A stretch of DNA of 64,000 bases from Paracoccus sp. MC1862 (GCF_016617715.1 NZ_CP067225.1:2530501-2594500); one strand, 5' to 3'; positions 1 through 9,559 are shown, counted from the stretch's first letter. Numbers and translations are program-made. The notes: a model not told the origin generated them from the sequence alone.

Positions 1-1
1 G

Positions 2-2263
2 GCTGCGGGTGTCGACGGGGCTTTCGGAACTTTGGTCCGGTTCCGGTCCCCCGAGCCTTCGGGCGAGGTCCAGCGGCGCCTGCGGCGGGCGGTGGCCCGC
101 CTCTCCCGCGATATAGAAGGGATAGCCCGGCATCGCCGCGACCTCGGCATCGGGGTCGAAGGCTTCCGGCGCATCCGGCTCGGCAGGTCCCGATTTGGCC
201 TCGTCCCAGTCCGGCGCGTCGGCATAGCCGGGCAGCAGCGGCAGCGGCTCGCCCGGCAGGGGGATCACCGCGGGGATCGGGGTGCCTGCCGCGCCACGCA
301 GCCAGTTGCCGTTCGGATCGACGCTGCCCGGCCGTCGGTCGGCGCCGGGGGGCCTGAAGCCCAGCGACAGGCCGGGTTCCGGCTGGCCGTCGGGCAGCAG
401 GCGGGTGCCGTCCTCCAGCACGTCATGGACGCGCCACAGCGCCCACATCCCTTGCGCGAAATGCGGGTAAAGATGGCAATGGAAGATCGAATCCCCGACC
501 GTCCGGTTGCGGTTCCCCGATCCCTGGTGGCCCCACCAGCCTTGGCCCTCGCCATTCGGCCGACGTCGCCCGCCATGGTAGATGTTGTAGCTGAATCCCT
601 GCTGGGGCGCGACGGTCTGGCTGTCGAGATAGCTGCCCCGGTTGGGATCGTTGCCCGCGAACCATTGATGCGCGTGAAGGTGGAATACATGGGTTTCCTT
701 CGGCCCGGCGTGGAAATTGCGGAACACCACCGGATCGTTGAGATAGGAATGATGGACGTTCGAGGGATCGTCGTCATACCATTCCAGCAACGCCGGATCG
801 CCATTGGCCCAGGAGGTCAGGAAGAATTCCTCGTAAAGGCATTCGGTGCAATCGGCGGCAGGACCGATGCCCTTGCGGTTCGCCAACAGCAGCGACCCCA
901 TCCCCGAGGCCCCGTAATTGATTGCAAATCCGTCGCGCACCCCGGCAAGCTGGCCGAAATCGCCCAGTTCCTCGAAATTCGAGGTGTAGAAGGTCTTGAG
1001 CTCGTCATGGAAGAAGACCGAGAACTCCCGGAATGCAAGAACCGGGGGCTGGGCCGGATCGCGGTTGCGAAGGCCGGGACCGGAGTCTTGGCCATCCTCG
1101 CCAGTGATCCGGCAATCGGCGTCCCCGCCGGTCGCGCCGCAATAGACGATGGCATTGAGGTCGGCATGGACGATTTCGGCGCGGGCGGCCGACAGCACGC
1201 CCGCCTGCGGTCCCTCAAGCGGGCGCAGCATGTTCAGGTAAGGGATGCCCTTGTCGTCCGCCTTCTCGTAGTCGATCCCGTCTGCGCGGCTGTGCAGCGG
1301 CCGGTCGTGGGCCGCCGGCAGCCAGGCCTTGTCGAATGCCGCTCGGCTGGTCTGGCTGCGATACCATGTGCTGCCCTTCCGCTCGGCCAGCACCGCGCCG
1401 AAAAGCCCGTGGACCAGCGAGCCGCCGTCCCCTTCGCCACCTGCGGGCGCGGCGGTCGAGGCGAAGAACATCGGCCCTTCGCGCAGGATCCGGTAGGCAC
1501 AATAGAAGTGGTCGTTCGGTCCCACGGCATCGATCCCGCGGCAGGCGGGATGGATGACCGGATTGCCGGGACCGTCCCGGGGATCGTCATGGGGCACCGG
1601 CGTCAGCCCCTGGATCACCAGGTTGAGATGCCGCGTGGCCGGCCAGTCATGCGCGCCGTCGGCGGCATGCCTGCCATCTGGCGGCTGGCAGGCGGCGTGC
1701 CCATGCGCGACGTGTCCGGTGTTCCCCTGTGACACGCCAGCCCTGACAGCGCCGCGCACAGGATCGTTTTCCCCCGTGACGCCGCAGAAATCGGCCGAGA
1801 AGTCGGGGGCGGGCTGCATCAGCAGGTTGGTCACCCGCAGCACCAGCCGGTCGCCCACATTGGCGCGCAGCGTCAGCGGGCGCGGTCGCTCGCAATCGCG
1901 CAGCCGCACCTTGCCGGCTTCCAATGCGCTGTTTTCATTGCCGTTCTCTGTTCCGGTCAGATCCTCGCACTGGGCGTTGTCCAGCAGCACCGCCCCGCCC
2001 AAGGGCGCGATGTCGCGGCGCAGCGCGAAGATCATCCCGTAGGGATTGAACGAGCCGAAACGGTTATAGACCAGAATCTGGTCAAGCGCAGCCAGGTCGG
2101 CGCAAACGGTTCGCTCTCCGCTTGTTCCCGAATCACACCAATCCCCGATCGGCTCGAAAGCGGCCCTCTGAGGGGGACCAGGATCACCTGCCGCTCCCAA
2201 ACCCGGAAGCAGTGCGAGAAAAATCGACAATATAATGTAATTAATTCGAAAAAGGCTGCCCAT
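2..2263 (-). CDS. Large secreted multicopper oxidase (3' end outside window)
   Basis: About 754 residues are visible and the frame is open through the left edge of the window, so the C-terminus is missing. The start at 2263 is preferred over an in-frame ATG at 2278 because it sits behind a weak CAGGG and directly opens a signal peptide ending near GLGAA. Copper-ligand motifs are HLHAHQW near residue 528 and HCHLYPHFAQGM near 595; the latter holds the type-1 Cys and His, an axial Met and type-3 His. Length and motif style resemble MnxG/McoA-like oxidases rather than the roughly 500-residue CueO type. A periplasmic or extracellular oxidase is likely; the substrate (metal or phenolic) is inferred only. 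No copper-resistance gene is visible beside it. Confidence 0.82.
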   Translation of the reverse strand, partial: MGSLFRINYIILSIFLALLPGLGAAGDPGPPQRAAFEPIGDWCDSGTSGERTVCADLAALDQILVYNRFGSFNPYGMIFALRRDIAPLGGAVLLDNAQCEDLTGTENGNENSALEAGKVRLRDCERPRPLTLRANVGDRLVLRVTNLLMQPAPDFSADFCGVTGENDPVRGAVRAGVSQGNTGHVAHGHAACQPPDGRHAADGAHDWPATRHLNLVIQGLTPVPHDDPRDGPGNPVIHPACRGIDAVGPNDHFYCAYRILREGPMFFASTAAPAGGEGDGGSLVHGLFGAVLAERKGSTWYRSQTSRAAFDKAWLPAAHDRPLHSRADGIDYEKADDKGIPYLNMLRPLEGPQAGVLSAARAEIVHADLNAIVYCGATGGDADCRITGEDGQDSGPGLRNRDPAQPPVLAFREFSVFFHDELKTFYTSNFEELGDFGQLAGVRDGFAINYGASGMGSLLLANRKGIGPAADCTECLYEEFFLTSWANGDPALLEWYDDDPSNVHHSYLNDPVVFRNFHAGPKETHVFHLHAHQWFAGNDPNRGSYLDSQTVAPQQGFSYNIYHGGRRRPNGEGQGWWGHQGSGNRNRTVGDSIFHCHLYPHFAQGMWALWRVHDVLEDGTRLLPDGQPEPGLSLGFRPPGADRRPGSVDPNGNWLRGAAGTPIPAVIPLPGEPLPLLPGYADAPDWDEAKSGPAEPDAPEAFDPDAEVAAMPGYPFYIAGEAGHRPPQAPLDLARRLGGPEPDQSSESPVDTRS

Positions 2264-2719
2264 ATCAGGACCCTGCATTAACGAATTACTATGCCATGAG
2301 CATACCATGGTCGAAGCGGAATTTCACCGGAAAACTTGCTCCGCTCGTTCCGATTTTCTCCCCTTCGGGAGAACGCGGATGTCGCCTGATTCAGAGTTGC
2401 AGGGCATCCGGGCGCTGCACGGGCTTGCTGGCCCCCATGATCCGGTTCAGCCGGCCTGTGGCAAGGCCGGCGCCATCATCCGCGGCCATCGGCGCGCTGG
2501 CCCCGTGCCCGGCTTCGCCGCTTGCGCGCGCCCCCGAACTGCAGACCGGGCATCTGTCTCAAGCTGTTCGCAGGCTCCATCAGGCAATGGAGCAGCCCAA
2601 GGTGCCATGAGGGCGGATTGCGGCCGAAGAAAACAGCGTTCCCAGCGGTATCCTCCCTGCCCTGCCAGAACGCTGGCCGCAGCCATGCGGAACTTGGCGC
2701 GGCCCGGTCTCCACAGGAC
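2264..2719. other. Intergenic stretch without a supported gene
   Basis: About 455 bases between the oxidase start and the IS481 target site. The part next to the oxidase is AT-rich and should hold its promoter. The rest is GC-rich with no reading frame I recognise. Confidence 0.5.
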
Positions 2720-2720
2720 G

Positions 2721-3087
2721 CTAGCTGTCACATCCCGTGTGATTATACGGCTGTTTCCTGAATAGCTCTGGTCTTTCGTGATGCCAGACCTTGAGGGCAT
2801 CGATGGGTGTTCGACCTTTGAGGACAGACTGGGGCAGCTGGCCGTTGTAGAGGCGGACATAGCGCAGGATGGTCTGCTCCAGGTCCTCGCCACTGCGGAA
2901 GCGGTGGCTCTGCAGGATGTCCTCGATCCGGCCATTGAACCGCTCGACCATGCCATTCGTCTGCGGTCGCATCGGCGGCGCCAAGCGGTGTTCGATGCCG
3001 AACTCGGCGCAGAGCCGGTCGAACTCGTGGTTGCCGGTGGCGGCGCGGCGGCGCAACCCGAAGAGCCGGTCGGTGAACTCCTTGCCA
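2721..3087 (-). pseudogene. IS481 transposase copy A, C-terminal part
   Basis: Continues the integrase-core domain of the piece at 4719-5324: GKEFTDRLFG, RPQTNGMVERFNGRIEDI with the catalytic Glu region, and a C-terminal SVLKGRTPIDALK segment. The IS1111-type element separates it from its N-terminal half at the VLTDN/GKEF codons. The reading frame crosses the IS end, and its TAG stop at 2721-2723 belongs to the duplicated GCTAGC target rather than to the element. Confidence 0.8.
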
Positions 3088-3118
3088 TAGCACGTCAGGA
3101 ACCCGGCGCCGCATGAAG

Positions 3119-3169
3119 GTTATGGCCGCGCGCGAAGCCCTCACACGGCGCAGCGCGCGGCCATAACCG
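3119..3169. repeat. Perfect 16-bp hairpin in the leader of the IS1111-like element
   Basis: GGTTATGGCCGCGCGC at 3119-3134 is exactly complementary to 3154-3169, with a 19-nt loop. It is far stronger than a normal terminator and has no T tract. It may insulate the transposase from outside transcription or be part of the element's transposition signals. The same structure occurs in the second copy near 50533-50583. Confidence 0.75.
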
Positions 3170-3177
3170 GGGCTCAG

Positions 3178-3220
3178 GTCTCTATGGTGGTTTTGCGAGC
3201 CCACACCACAGAGGAGACCG
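3178..3220 (+). promoter_or_regulatory. Hairpin that can sequester the transposase ribosome-binding site
   Basis: GGTCTC (3178-3183) can pair with GAGACC (3215-3220) and TGGTG (3186-3190) with CACCA. The GAGGAG Shine-Dalgarno before the ATG at 3224 lies in the 3' arm. This arrangement would limit translation from read-through transcripts, as known for some other IS elements. Pairing was judged by eye. Confidence 0.45.
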
Positions 3221-3223
3221 GCT

Positions 3224-4507
3224 ATGGCCAAGGCTGAGCATAATGCGGATGCCCGTGTTCTGGTAGGCATCGACGTTTCCAAGCATCGCCACGAGGTGCT
3301 GATCGCCGTTCCCGGCAAGACGCGCCGGCGGCGGCTGACGATCACCAATACGCTCGAGGACTTTTATCGTCTCATCGCCCTGCTGGGTGATTATCATCTC
3401 CCGGTCAGGATTGGGTTCGAGGCAACGGGCAACTACCATCGCGCGCTGATGTATCGCCTCGGCATGGCCGGCTTCGACGTGAAGCTCGTTTCATCGGTCG
3501 CGTTGGCCAGAACCCGCGAGGCGCTGCACAACAGTTGGGACAAGAACGATCCGAAGGACGCCCAGGTTATCCTGCACATGCTCCAGATCGGCGCCACGCA
3601 GGTCTTTCTGGATCCGCTCCACGCGGGGATCAACGACATCCAGGAGCTGTCCAAGACGCACGAGATCGTATCAAAGGCCAAAACCGAGCTGTGGCATCGG
3701 ATCTTGGGGCACTATCTCCCTCTCTATTTTCCTGAAGCTGGCCGCTTCCAGCGCAGTTCCCGAAGCGACTGGTTTCTTGCCTTTCTCGAGATGTTCCCGT
3801 CGCCACACCTGATCACCGCAATGGACAAGGATGATTTCGTTGCGGCCGCATGGGCAGTCGTGGGGAAGAAGGTTTCGAAAGCCGCTCTGATCTCAGACAT
3901 TTACGAGACGGCGCGCAGTTCGGTGGGGTTGCCGGTCGCAGCCGATTCCGATGCGCTGCGGATGTTCCGCATGGTGCTGGCCGAAGGCCGCAGCTTGATC
4001 CGCCAGCGCAACGAGATCGAGAGTCGGGCAGTTGAACTGCTCAGTGATCACCCCCACTACCAGCTTCTCACGTCAGTGCCTGGCATCGGCCCGATCAATG
4101 CGCTAACCATCCTGGCCGAGGCGGGAGACCTGCGCCGCTTCAATCATCACCGGCAATTCCTGAAGTTCTGCGGCATGGATCTGGCCACGGTGCAATCCGG
4201 TCTGTTCCGCGGCAGAAGCAGGATCTCGAAGTATGGCAATGCCAGATTGCGGCGGACGCTCTGGATGGCTGGACAGACCGCCGTGCTCCAGCGGGCCAAC
4301 AGCTTCCGCGACAAGTTCGAGCGCTACATTGCGCAAGACCGCCATAATCCGGACCTCCGTCGCAAGGCCTACACCGCCATCGCCGCGAAGATGGCCCGCA
4401 CCATTCACGCCGTGATCAAATCCGGCGAACCCTATCGTCCCTTCTTCGAGGGGGCGAGCCCGAGCGGAAGGACCTCTCTCTGGCGAGCCGTGGAGGCAGC
4501 GTGCTGA
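3224..4507 (+). CDS. IS110-family transposase (DEDD), IS1111-like, copy A
   Basis: A 427-residue protein with an N-terminal RuvC-like DEDD domain: VGIDVSKH holds the first Asp, GFEATGNYH the Glu, and KNDPKDAQ the later Asp residues. The C-terminal Transposase_20 domain contains SVPGIGPINALT and then FRGRSRISKYGNARLRR, which carries the predicted catalytic Ser region. The start follows GAGGAG by 8 nt. It is identical in sequence to the copy at 49194-50477, implying a recent transposition or duplication. Family members recombine DNA without a target duplication using an RNA guide encoded in their noncoding end. Confidence 0.93.
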   Translation: MAKAEHNADARVLVGIDVSKHRHEVLIAVPGKTRRRRLTITNTLEDFYRLIALLGDYHLPVRIGFEATGNYHRALMYRLGMAGFDVKLVSSVALARTREALHNSWDKNDPKDAQVILHMLQIGATQVFLDPLHAGINDIQELSKTHEIVSKAKTELWHRILGHYLPLYFPEAGRFQRSSRSDWFLAFLEMFPSPHLITAMDKDDFVAAAWAVVGKKVSKAALISDIYETARSSVGLPVAADSDALRMFRMVLAEGRSLIRQRNEIESRAVELLSDHPHYQLLTSVPGIGPINALTILAEAGDLRRFNHHRQFLKFCGMDLATVQSGLFRGRSRISKYGNARLRRTLWMAGQTAVLQRANSFRDKFERYIAQDRHNPDLRRKAYTAIAAKMARTIHAVIKSGEPYRPFFEGASPSGRTSLWRAVEAAC

Positions 4508-4718
4508 CCTCGTAGATAATGTTCGGGCCTTCCGCTTGGGAATTCGGATCTCGTCTTGAGGACGGTGAGGGCGGCGACCGGGCCGACCCTGTGTTTGCTA
4601 TGGGAGAGACCACTTCTTGACGGCGGAGCCCGCTCGGGCGAACATCTTAAGGGTATCCGGTCGCTCGGATGCCCCGCGATCTGACGCCTCAAGCGGCGAT
4701 TTGCTCCTGACATAGGAC
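4508..4718 (+). ncRNA. Candidate guide RNA (seekRNA/bridge RNA) region of the IS1111-like element
   Basis: In the IS1111 subgroup the guide RNA is encoded in the noncoding segment 3' of the transposase, and this 211-nt segment is the longer noncoding end. It contains TGCTATGGG at 4596-4604, similar to the left-end/flank junction TGCTATGGC. I found no long uninterrupted match to the IS481 target. The assignment rests on position and family knowledge. Confidence 0.35.
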
Positions 4719-5324
4719 GTTGTCGGTCAGCACCCGGGCGATCTTCATCGGCGCCGCGCGCTCCAGATCACGAAGGAAACGGCGTGCGTTGGCAGCCGTC
4801 TTCGCCGGGTAGACGCGCACGAAGACCCATCGGGTGGCGCGGTCGATCGCGACGAAGAGGTAGCGCCGGCGGTCCTCGTCGGCCATCTGCGGCAGGTATT
4901 TGACGTCGATGTGGAGGTAGCCGGGCGCATAGGCCTTGAAGGGCTTGTGCGCGGGCTGCGGCGCGGCAGGCTTCAACTCGCGCAGGTTGCCCGCCCCGTG
5001 CCGCCGCAGGCAGCGGTCCAGCCCCGAGCGCGAGACGTCCGGGTTGAGGAACTCGCGCACCACCGAGAGCAGGTCATCGAGCGGCAGCAGCAGGGACCTG
5101 CGCAGCGCCACCGCCACGGCCTCCTGCGCCGGCGTGAGCGTGGTCTGAAGCCGGTGCGCCGTGTGGCTCAGGTCATGGACGCTGTCGCGCTTGCGCCATT
5201 TCCAGACCGTCTGCTCGGAGATGCCGTAGCGCTCCGCCACTATCCAGGCCGGCTCGCTGCTCGCCTGGATCGCAGCCCGGATCCTCGGTGTCGTCGTCGC
5301 CTGCTTGTGCAGAGAGATCAGCAT
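4719..5324 (-). pseudogene. IS481 transposase copy A, N-terminal part
   Basis: An N-terminal helix-turn-helix region (AERYGISEQTVWKWRKRD) is followed by the start of the rve integrase core: YLHIDVKYLPQM holds the first catalytic Asp, and VFVRVYPAKTAANARRFLRDL leads to RVLTDN with the second. The frame then runs a few codons into the IS1111-like element. Rejoined to 2721-3087 it would encode a full-length transposase without other visible damage, so the element was probably intact until this insertion. Confidence 0.82.
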
Positions 5325-5417
5325 GCTCGCCTCCCGTCCCGGACGTCTCGCAGGATCGATCTTGCCATGAAGAGGGCGGTCCGGCGAGGGTCTATGTGAT
5401 CGTCCGGGATGGGACAG

Positions 5418-5855
5418 CTAGCCCTTCCAGGCGACCAGAACCGTCCCGGCGGCGATCAGGAGGATCCCCAGCCAGTTGGGGGCCGACAGGTGCTCGCCCA
5501 GGAAAAGGACGCCGAAAACCGCGACCAGCACCACGCTCAGCTTGTCGACAGGTGCGACCTGCGAGGCGTTGCCAAGCTTGAGCGCGCGAAAATAGCAGAG
5601 CCACGAGCCGCCAGTGGCAAGGCCCGAAAGGATCAGGAACACCCAGGACCGCCCCGGGATCGTGCCGGGCGGCTGGACCTTGCCCAGCGCGAGGACGATC
5701 CCCGTCAGCACCACAAGGATCACGCCCGTGCGGATCAGGGTGCCGAAATCCGAATCCACGTTCTCGACGCCGACCTTGGCAAAGATTGCCGTCAGCGCGG
5801 CGAAACCGGCGGACAGCAGCGCCCAGAACTGCCAGGCGAGAAGGACGGATTTCAT
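5418..5855 (-). CDS. EamA-family small transporter (single EamA domain)
   Basis: 145 residues, almost entirely hydrophobic, with about five predicted membrane segments including ALLSAGFAALTAIFAKVGV and LGILLIAAGTVLVAW. This is the half-size EamA form, about half the length of RhaT/YdcZ-type 10-TM exporters, and probably acts as a dimer. Its TAG stop lies in the CTAG of the IS481 target at 5417-5422, so the insertion left the protein intact. It follows the iron cluster on the same strand with a 50-nt gap and may be co-transcribed. The substrate is unknown. Confidence 0.8.
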   Translation of the reverse strand: MKSVLLAWQFWALLSAGFAALTAIFAKVGVENVDSDFGTLIRTGVILVVLTGIVLALGKVQPPGTIPGRSWVFLILSGLATGGSWLCYFRALKLGNASQVAPVDKLSVVLVAVFGVLFLGEHLSAPNWLGILLIAAGTVLVAWKG

Positions 5856-5905
5856 GGGCGCTCCCCGGATGCTGCTTTGCGGATCATGCGCGCGGGGCCT
5901 ACCAC

Positions 5906-6553
5906 TCAGTCACGACCGGACAAAGGGGCGGCGAGGCTACGCGCCAGTTCGGCGCGGCGGCAAAGGTCCGGGTGGTCGACGCCGGACAGCGCCTCGGCGA
6001 CAGCGGCGTGAAAACCGCTGATGCGGCAGCCCAGCGCGCGGTCCAGCCAATCCAGCGCCTCGGGCAGGCGCCCTTCGGCGATCAGGTGGCGGGAAAGGTT
6101 GAACTGGCCCCAGGGATCGCCGCGCTCGGCCGAGGCGGTGTAGTAGGCCAGCGCGGCGCTTGGGTCGCGTGGGCCGGCGGCGCCGGTTTCAGCCAGCCTC
6201 CCCAGCATGTTCAGCGCCTGCAGCAGACCCCGACGCGCGGCGTCGGCGTAAAGGCGGGTGGCCTCGGCAGGGTCGCGCGGCACGCCCTCGCCACGCAGAT
6301 AAAGGTCGGCGAGGTTGAACATCGCCCAAGGATCGCCCGCAGCCGCCGCGCGGCGATACCAGCCCGCTGCCTGCACGGCGTCGGGAACCATGCCCCAGCC
6401 GCGTTCGGCCGCGCGGCCCAGCATCGTCAGCCCGCGCGCATCGCCCGCCCGCGCGGCCATGCGGAAGGATTCAATGGCCTGTCCCCCTTCACCCGCTTCC
6501 AGCAGAAGCTGGCCGGTGGCAAGCGCGGCAGCAGCGCTCACAACTCGGCCCAC
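5906..6553 (-). CDS. Sel1-like (TPR-related) repeat protein of the PiuA-PiuC locus
   Basis: 215 residues containing several Sel1 repeats with the [22 protein letters not shown] pattern and the AxxLYxxAA..G signatures. The GTG start at 6553 overlaps the end of the dioxygenase gene by 16 nt, which implies translational coupling. A small repeat protein next to piuC and a siderophore receptor also occurs in pseudomonads (from memory). No enzymatic motif is present. A protein-protein adaptor role is the usual family inference. Confidence 0.78.
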   Translation of the reverse strand: MGRVVSAAAALATGQLLLEAGEGGQAIESFRMAARAGDARGLTMLGRAAERGWGMVPDAVQAAGWYRRAAAAGDPWAMFNLADLYLRGEGVPRDPAEATRLYADAARRGLLQALNMLGRLAETGAAGPRDPSAALAYYTASAERGDPWGQFNLSRHLIAEGRLPEALDWLDRALGCRISGFHAAVAEALSGVDHPDLCRRAELARSLAAPLSGRD

Positions 6554-7224
6554 ATCCGCAAAAGGTTGTGGTAATGGCTGACAAGGCCCAGCACGGCGGG
6601 CGCCTCGTCCCCCATCACGGCCCGGGCCTGCCGGATCGCCAGGTCGAGGTCGTAAAGCATCGCCCGCCTGCCGTCGTCGCGCACCATCGACTGCGCCCAG
6701 AAGAAGCTGCCCCAGCGGCTGCCGCGCGTGACCGGGTTGACCCGATGCAGCGACGAGGCGGGATAAACGACCATGTGCCCGGCAGGCAGCTTGACGGCAT
6801 GGGTGCCATAGGTGTCCTCGACCACCAACTCGCCGCCGTCATATTCCTCGGGCGCGGTCAGGAAGATCGTGGTGGACACATCCGCCCGCATCCGCATCCC
6901 CCCCGATCCGGGGATCGTGCGGATGGCGTTGTCGGTATGGGCGCCGAAGGTCATGCCGGGGTCATAGCGGTTGAACATCGGCGGCAGCACCCGCAAGGGC
7001 AACGCGGCCGAGGTATAGGTCGGGTTGCGCGCCAGCGCGTGCAGGACACGCTCGCCCAGTTCCCGCGCGACAGGGGACTCGGGCGGGATCTGCAGGTTGT
7101 TCTTGACCGTCGCGGCCTGGTCGCCCGCGGTGTCGCGGCCGTCGGCCCAGGCGGCGCGCTCCAGCACCTCGCGGAAGGCCATGACCTCGGCGGCCGACAG
7201 CACGTCGGGGATCTGGATCAGCAT
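6538..7224 (-). CDS. piuC: PiuC/YbiX-type Fe(II)- and 2-oxoglutarate-dependent dioxygenase (PKHD-type hydroxylase)
   Basis: 228 residues beginning [14 protein letters not shown]. The double-stranded beta-helix core holds the metal triad: HTDNAIR gives the His and Asp, and [15 protein letters not shown] gives the distal His and the 2-oxoglutarate-binding Arg. Length and motifs match the PiuC/YbiX family, commonly encoded beside TonB-dependent siderophore receptors. It is probably cytoplasmic and acts on a siderophore-related or xenosiderophore substrate, though this is not established. It sits 55 nt downstream of the receptor gene. Confidence 0.9.
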   Translation of the reverse strand: MLIQIPDVLSAAEVMAFREVLERAAWADGRDTAGDQAATVKNNLQIPPESPVARELGERVLHALARNPTYTSAALPLRVLPPMFNRYDPGMTFGAHTDNAIRTIPGSGGMRMRADVSTTIFLTAPEEYDGGELVVEDTYGTHAVKLPAGHMVVYPASSLHRVNPVTRGSRWGSFFWAQSMVRDDGRRAMLYDLDLAIRQARAVMGDEAPAVLGLVSHYHNLLRMWAEL

Positions 7225-7279
7225 CGAAAAACCTCGAAGGAAAGGCGGGACCGCGCCCTTGGGCGGCCCCGACGCGTCG

Positions 7280-9559
7280 TCAGAAGCGGCTGGACAGGCT
7301 GAGGGTGAAGACCCGGCCCGGCTCGGGCACCGCGCGGACGGCGTTGAAGGCCGAGGAGAAGTTGTCCTCGTCCGTCAGGTTGCTGCCGTTCAGCGCGATG
7401 CGCCAGTTGTCCTGCTCATAGGCGACCATGGCGTCCAGCGAGAAGGTTTCGGGGATCTCGGCGGTGTTGTCGCTGTTGGACCAGTATTCGGACGCGTAGC
7501 GGACGCCCCCCGCCACCGTCACCAGCCCGTTGCTGCGGGCCACCGGCCGTTCATAGCTGGCCCAGAGCGCGAGGTTGTGCCGCGCCACGCCCGAGGCGTC
7601 ATTGCCCACCGTTTCCTCGTCGGCGCCGCGCCCGCCCCGAAGCTCTCCGTCCAGGTAGGCATAAGCCAGCAGCAGGTCCAGCCCTTCGGCCACCTCGCCC
7701 GAGGCGCCGAATTCGAAGCCGCGGATGCGCCGGTTCTCGCCATTGGTGCTGAAGCCGGTGACAGGCTCGCCCGTGGTCGGGTCCACGTCGTAGGAGTTGT
7801 CCTTGTCGATCTGGAACAGCGCCGCCGTCAGGCCGACGCGGCCATCCAGCAGGTCGGTCTTGCCGCCAAGCTCGATCAGGTCCGACCGCTCCGGCTCGAA
7901 GTCGCGGTCGCTGGCCGGAACCTCGGTGTCGAACGAATTGACGGCAAAGGCGATGTCGGTCCCCAGCGGACGGTAGGACCGCGCCAGCGTCAGGTAGACC
8001 ATGCGATCGTCCGAGGGTTCCCACATCAGGCTGACCGAGGGGCTGACCTCGAAGCCGTCGGCCTCGCCGCTGGTGGGCGCGGCCCCGCCCACCAGAACGC
8101 CGTCGAACGAGCTTTTGAACCAGTCGCCCCGCGCGCTCGCCAGGATCGAGAACTGTTCGTTGAAATGGATGCGGTCGGACAGGAAGATGGCCGCATTCTG
8201 CGCCTTGGCGGTGCTCTTGTCGTCGTCCCAGTCGAACGTCGCCCCGCTTGCGTCGCGGATGGGGTCGAGGATGGTCTGGTCGGGGCGCGGCACGGTCCAG
8301 GTGCCGCGGCGGCGCTTGTCGATCTGCCAGCTCAGGTCCAGGCCCGCCGTGATTTCATGGCGGATGGTGCCGGTGGTGACCTCTCCGGTGAGGGTCGTCA
8401 CGTTCTGCACGCCCCAGCCGTCCTGAGCATAGGTCATCCCCCCGCCCGCGCCATAGCTGAGCGGCTGGTCGATCCCGGCCAGCAGCCCGGCCAGGCAGTC
8501 GGGGTCGCAGCCGGCTGGGTTGGTGGCCGAGAAATCGCGTTCATAGCGGGTGACGCGGGTGTCGTTCGCCAGGGTCCAGCCACTGTCCAACTCATGGGTC
8601 AGGCCCGAGGTGACGGTATGCACGTCGGTGTCGAAACGGTCGGTGCTGCGGATATACGAGGTCTCGCGGTCATAGCCAGGCACGTCGTATTCCAGCAGCG
8701 GCCGGCTGATCCCGTCCGGGCCTTCGGCCATCGGTTGGCCCATGTCGGGAACACCCCGGCCGCGCAGATACGAATAGCCGAGGTGCCATTCCGTTCCGGT
8801 GCCGAGGCCCCGGCCATAGTCCAGCGCCAGGCCCAGCCGGTCGTCGTCCACCGCGTCCCGGGCGGGGATCTCGCCTTCCTGCAGCATCAGGTTCAGCCGC
8901 AGAGCCTGGTCGTCGGCGATGACGCGGTTGCCGTCATACTGCACCCGGGCCAGCCCGCCAGAGGCGACACTGCCCTCGACCTCGTTGAAATCCTCAAGCC
9001 CCGCGCGCTTGCGCTGCTGGTTGATCAGGCCGCCGAGGCTGCCCACCCCGAAGGCGTCGCCCGAGGGACCCTTGATGACCTGCACGCCCTCGGTGTTGAA
9101 GGTGTCGCGGGTATAGGCGCCAAAGTCGCGCAAGCCGTCCGAATAGACGTCGCCCTGCGCCGCCAGTCCCCGGATGCGGAACTGGTCCCCCGAGGAGCCG
9201 CCGCGCCCTTCGCCCGTCGACAGGGTGATGCCGGGGACGTTGCGCAGCGCCTGTTCCAGGGTGGTGGCGTTCTGCTGCCGGATCACCTCGGCGGGGACCA
9301 CGTTCACGACCTGCGGGGTTTCCCGCACGGTTTCGGGCAGGCGGGCGATGCCGGTGCCGGCGCTGTTGGCGTTGGACGAGCCTTCCGTCGCGGTCAGGAC
9401 CACCGTGTCCAGTTGCACGGCATCGGGGCGCAGCGGCTCGGACCCTGCGGCGTCCTGCGCCAGGGCGGGCTGGTTCAGGCCCGTGGCGGCAAGGGCACCG
9501 ATCGAGGCGCCCGCTCCATACAGGATCGGTCGGAGGGACGGCTGGGAACGAAGGGCCAT
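7280..9559 (-). CDS. TonB-dependent outer-membrane siderophore receptor (Fiu/PiuA-like)
   Basis: 759 residues from the ATG at 9559, which follows a GGAAGG Shine-Dalgarno; an upstream in-frame start at 9622 lacks this. A signal peptide ends near QPALAQ. The plug domain follows ([50 protein letters not shown]), then a 22-strand-type barrel ending in a terminal aromatic, LSSRF. The plug resembles catecholate receptors of the Fiu/PiuA group. It imports ferric siderophore with TonB-ExbBD energy for the binding protein and ABC transporter upstream. The 81-nt gap before it may hold an internal promoter. Confidence 0.92.
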   Translation of the reverse strand: MALRSQPSLRPILYGAGASIGALAATGLNQPALAQDAAGSEPLRPDAVQLDTVVLTATEGSSNANSAGTGIARLPETVRETPQVVNVVPAEVIRQQNATTLEQALRNVPGITLSTGEGRGGSSGDQFRIRGLAAQGDVYSDGLRDFGAYTRDTFNTEGVQVIKGPSGDAFGVGSLGGLINQQRKRAGLEDFNEVEGSVASGGLARVQYDGNRVIADDQALRLNLMLQEGEIPARDAVDDDRLGLALDYGRGLGTGTEWHLGYSYLRGRGVPDMGQPMAEGPDGISRPLLEYDVPGYDRETSYIRSTDRFDTDVHTVTSGLTHELDSGWTLANDTRVTRYERDFSATNPAGCDPDCLAGLLAGIDQPLSYGAGGGMTYAQDGWGVQNVTTLTGEVTTGTIRHEITAGLDLSWQIDKRRRGTWTVPRPDQTILDPIRDASGATFDWDDDKSTAKAQNAAIFLSDRIHFNEQFSILASARGDWFKSSFDGVLVGGAAPTSGEADGFEVSPSVSLMWEPSDDRMVYLTLARSYRPLGTDIAFAVNSFDTEVPASDRDFEPERSDLIELGGKTDLLDGRVGLTAALFQIDKDNSYDVDPTTGEPVTGFSTNGENRRIRGFEFGASGEVAEGLDLLLAYAYLDGELRGGRGADEETVGNDASGVARHNLALWASYERPVARSNGLVTVAGGVRYASEYWSNSDNTAEIPETFSLDAMVAYEQDNWRIALNGSNLTDEDNFSSAFNAVRAVPEPGRVFTLSLSSRF

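Larger units (their letters stand above)
3088..4718 (+). mobile_element. IS110-family (IS1111-like) element, copy A, 1631 bp
   Basis: Boundaries come from comparing the two IS481 halves that rejoin as CTCCTTGCC^GTTGTCGGTC. The ends carry short subterminal inverted repeats around GTCAGGA, and there is no target duplication; both are typical of the IS1111 subgroup. An apparently identical 1631-bp copy lies at 48984-50614 in the same codon of another IS481. The transposase is at 3224-4507, with 136 bp of noncoding sequence upstream and 211 bp downstream. Confidence 0.82.
2726..5416 (-). mobile_element. IS481-type element, copy A, interrupted by an IS1111-type element
   Basis: The ends are related inverted repeats: TGTCACATCCC at the left and, read inward from the right, TGTCCCATCCC. 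They are flanked by a perfect 6-bp direct repeat GCTAGC at 2720-2725 and 5417-5422, matching the NCTAGN target known for IS481. The transposase gene is split by a 1631-bp insertion at 3088-4718. The duplication lies at the stop codon of the EamA gene, so that gene is not disrupted. Confidence 0.85.

Noticed and set aside
32..1732. 566-codon plus-strand open frame
   Set aside because: It is antisense to the multicopper oxidase frame, which has copper motifs and a signal peptide.
2447..3088. 213-codon minus-strand ORF over the IS481 end
   Set aside because: Out of frame with the integrase-core sequence that is clearly coding in 2721-3087.
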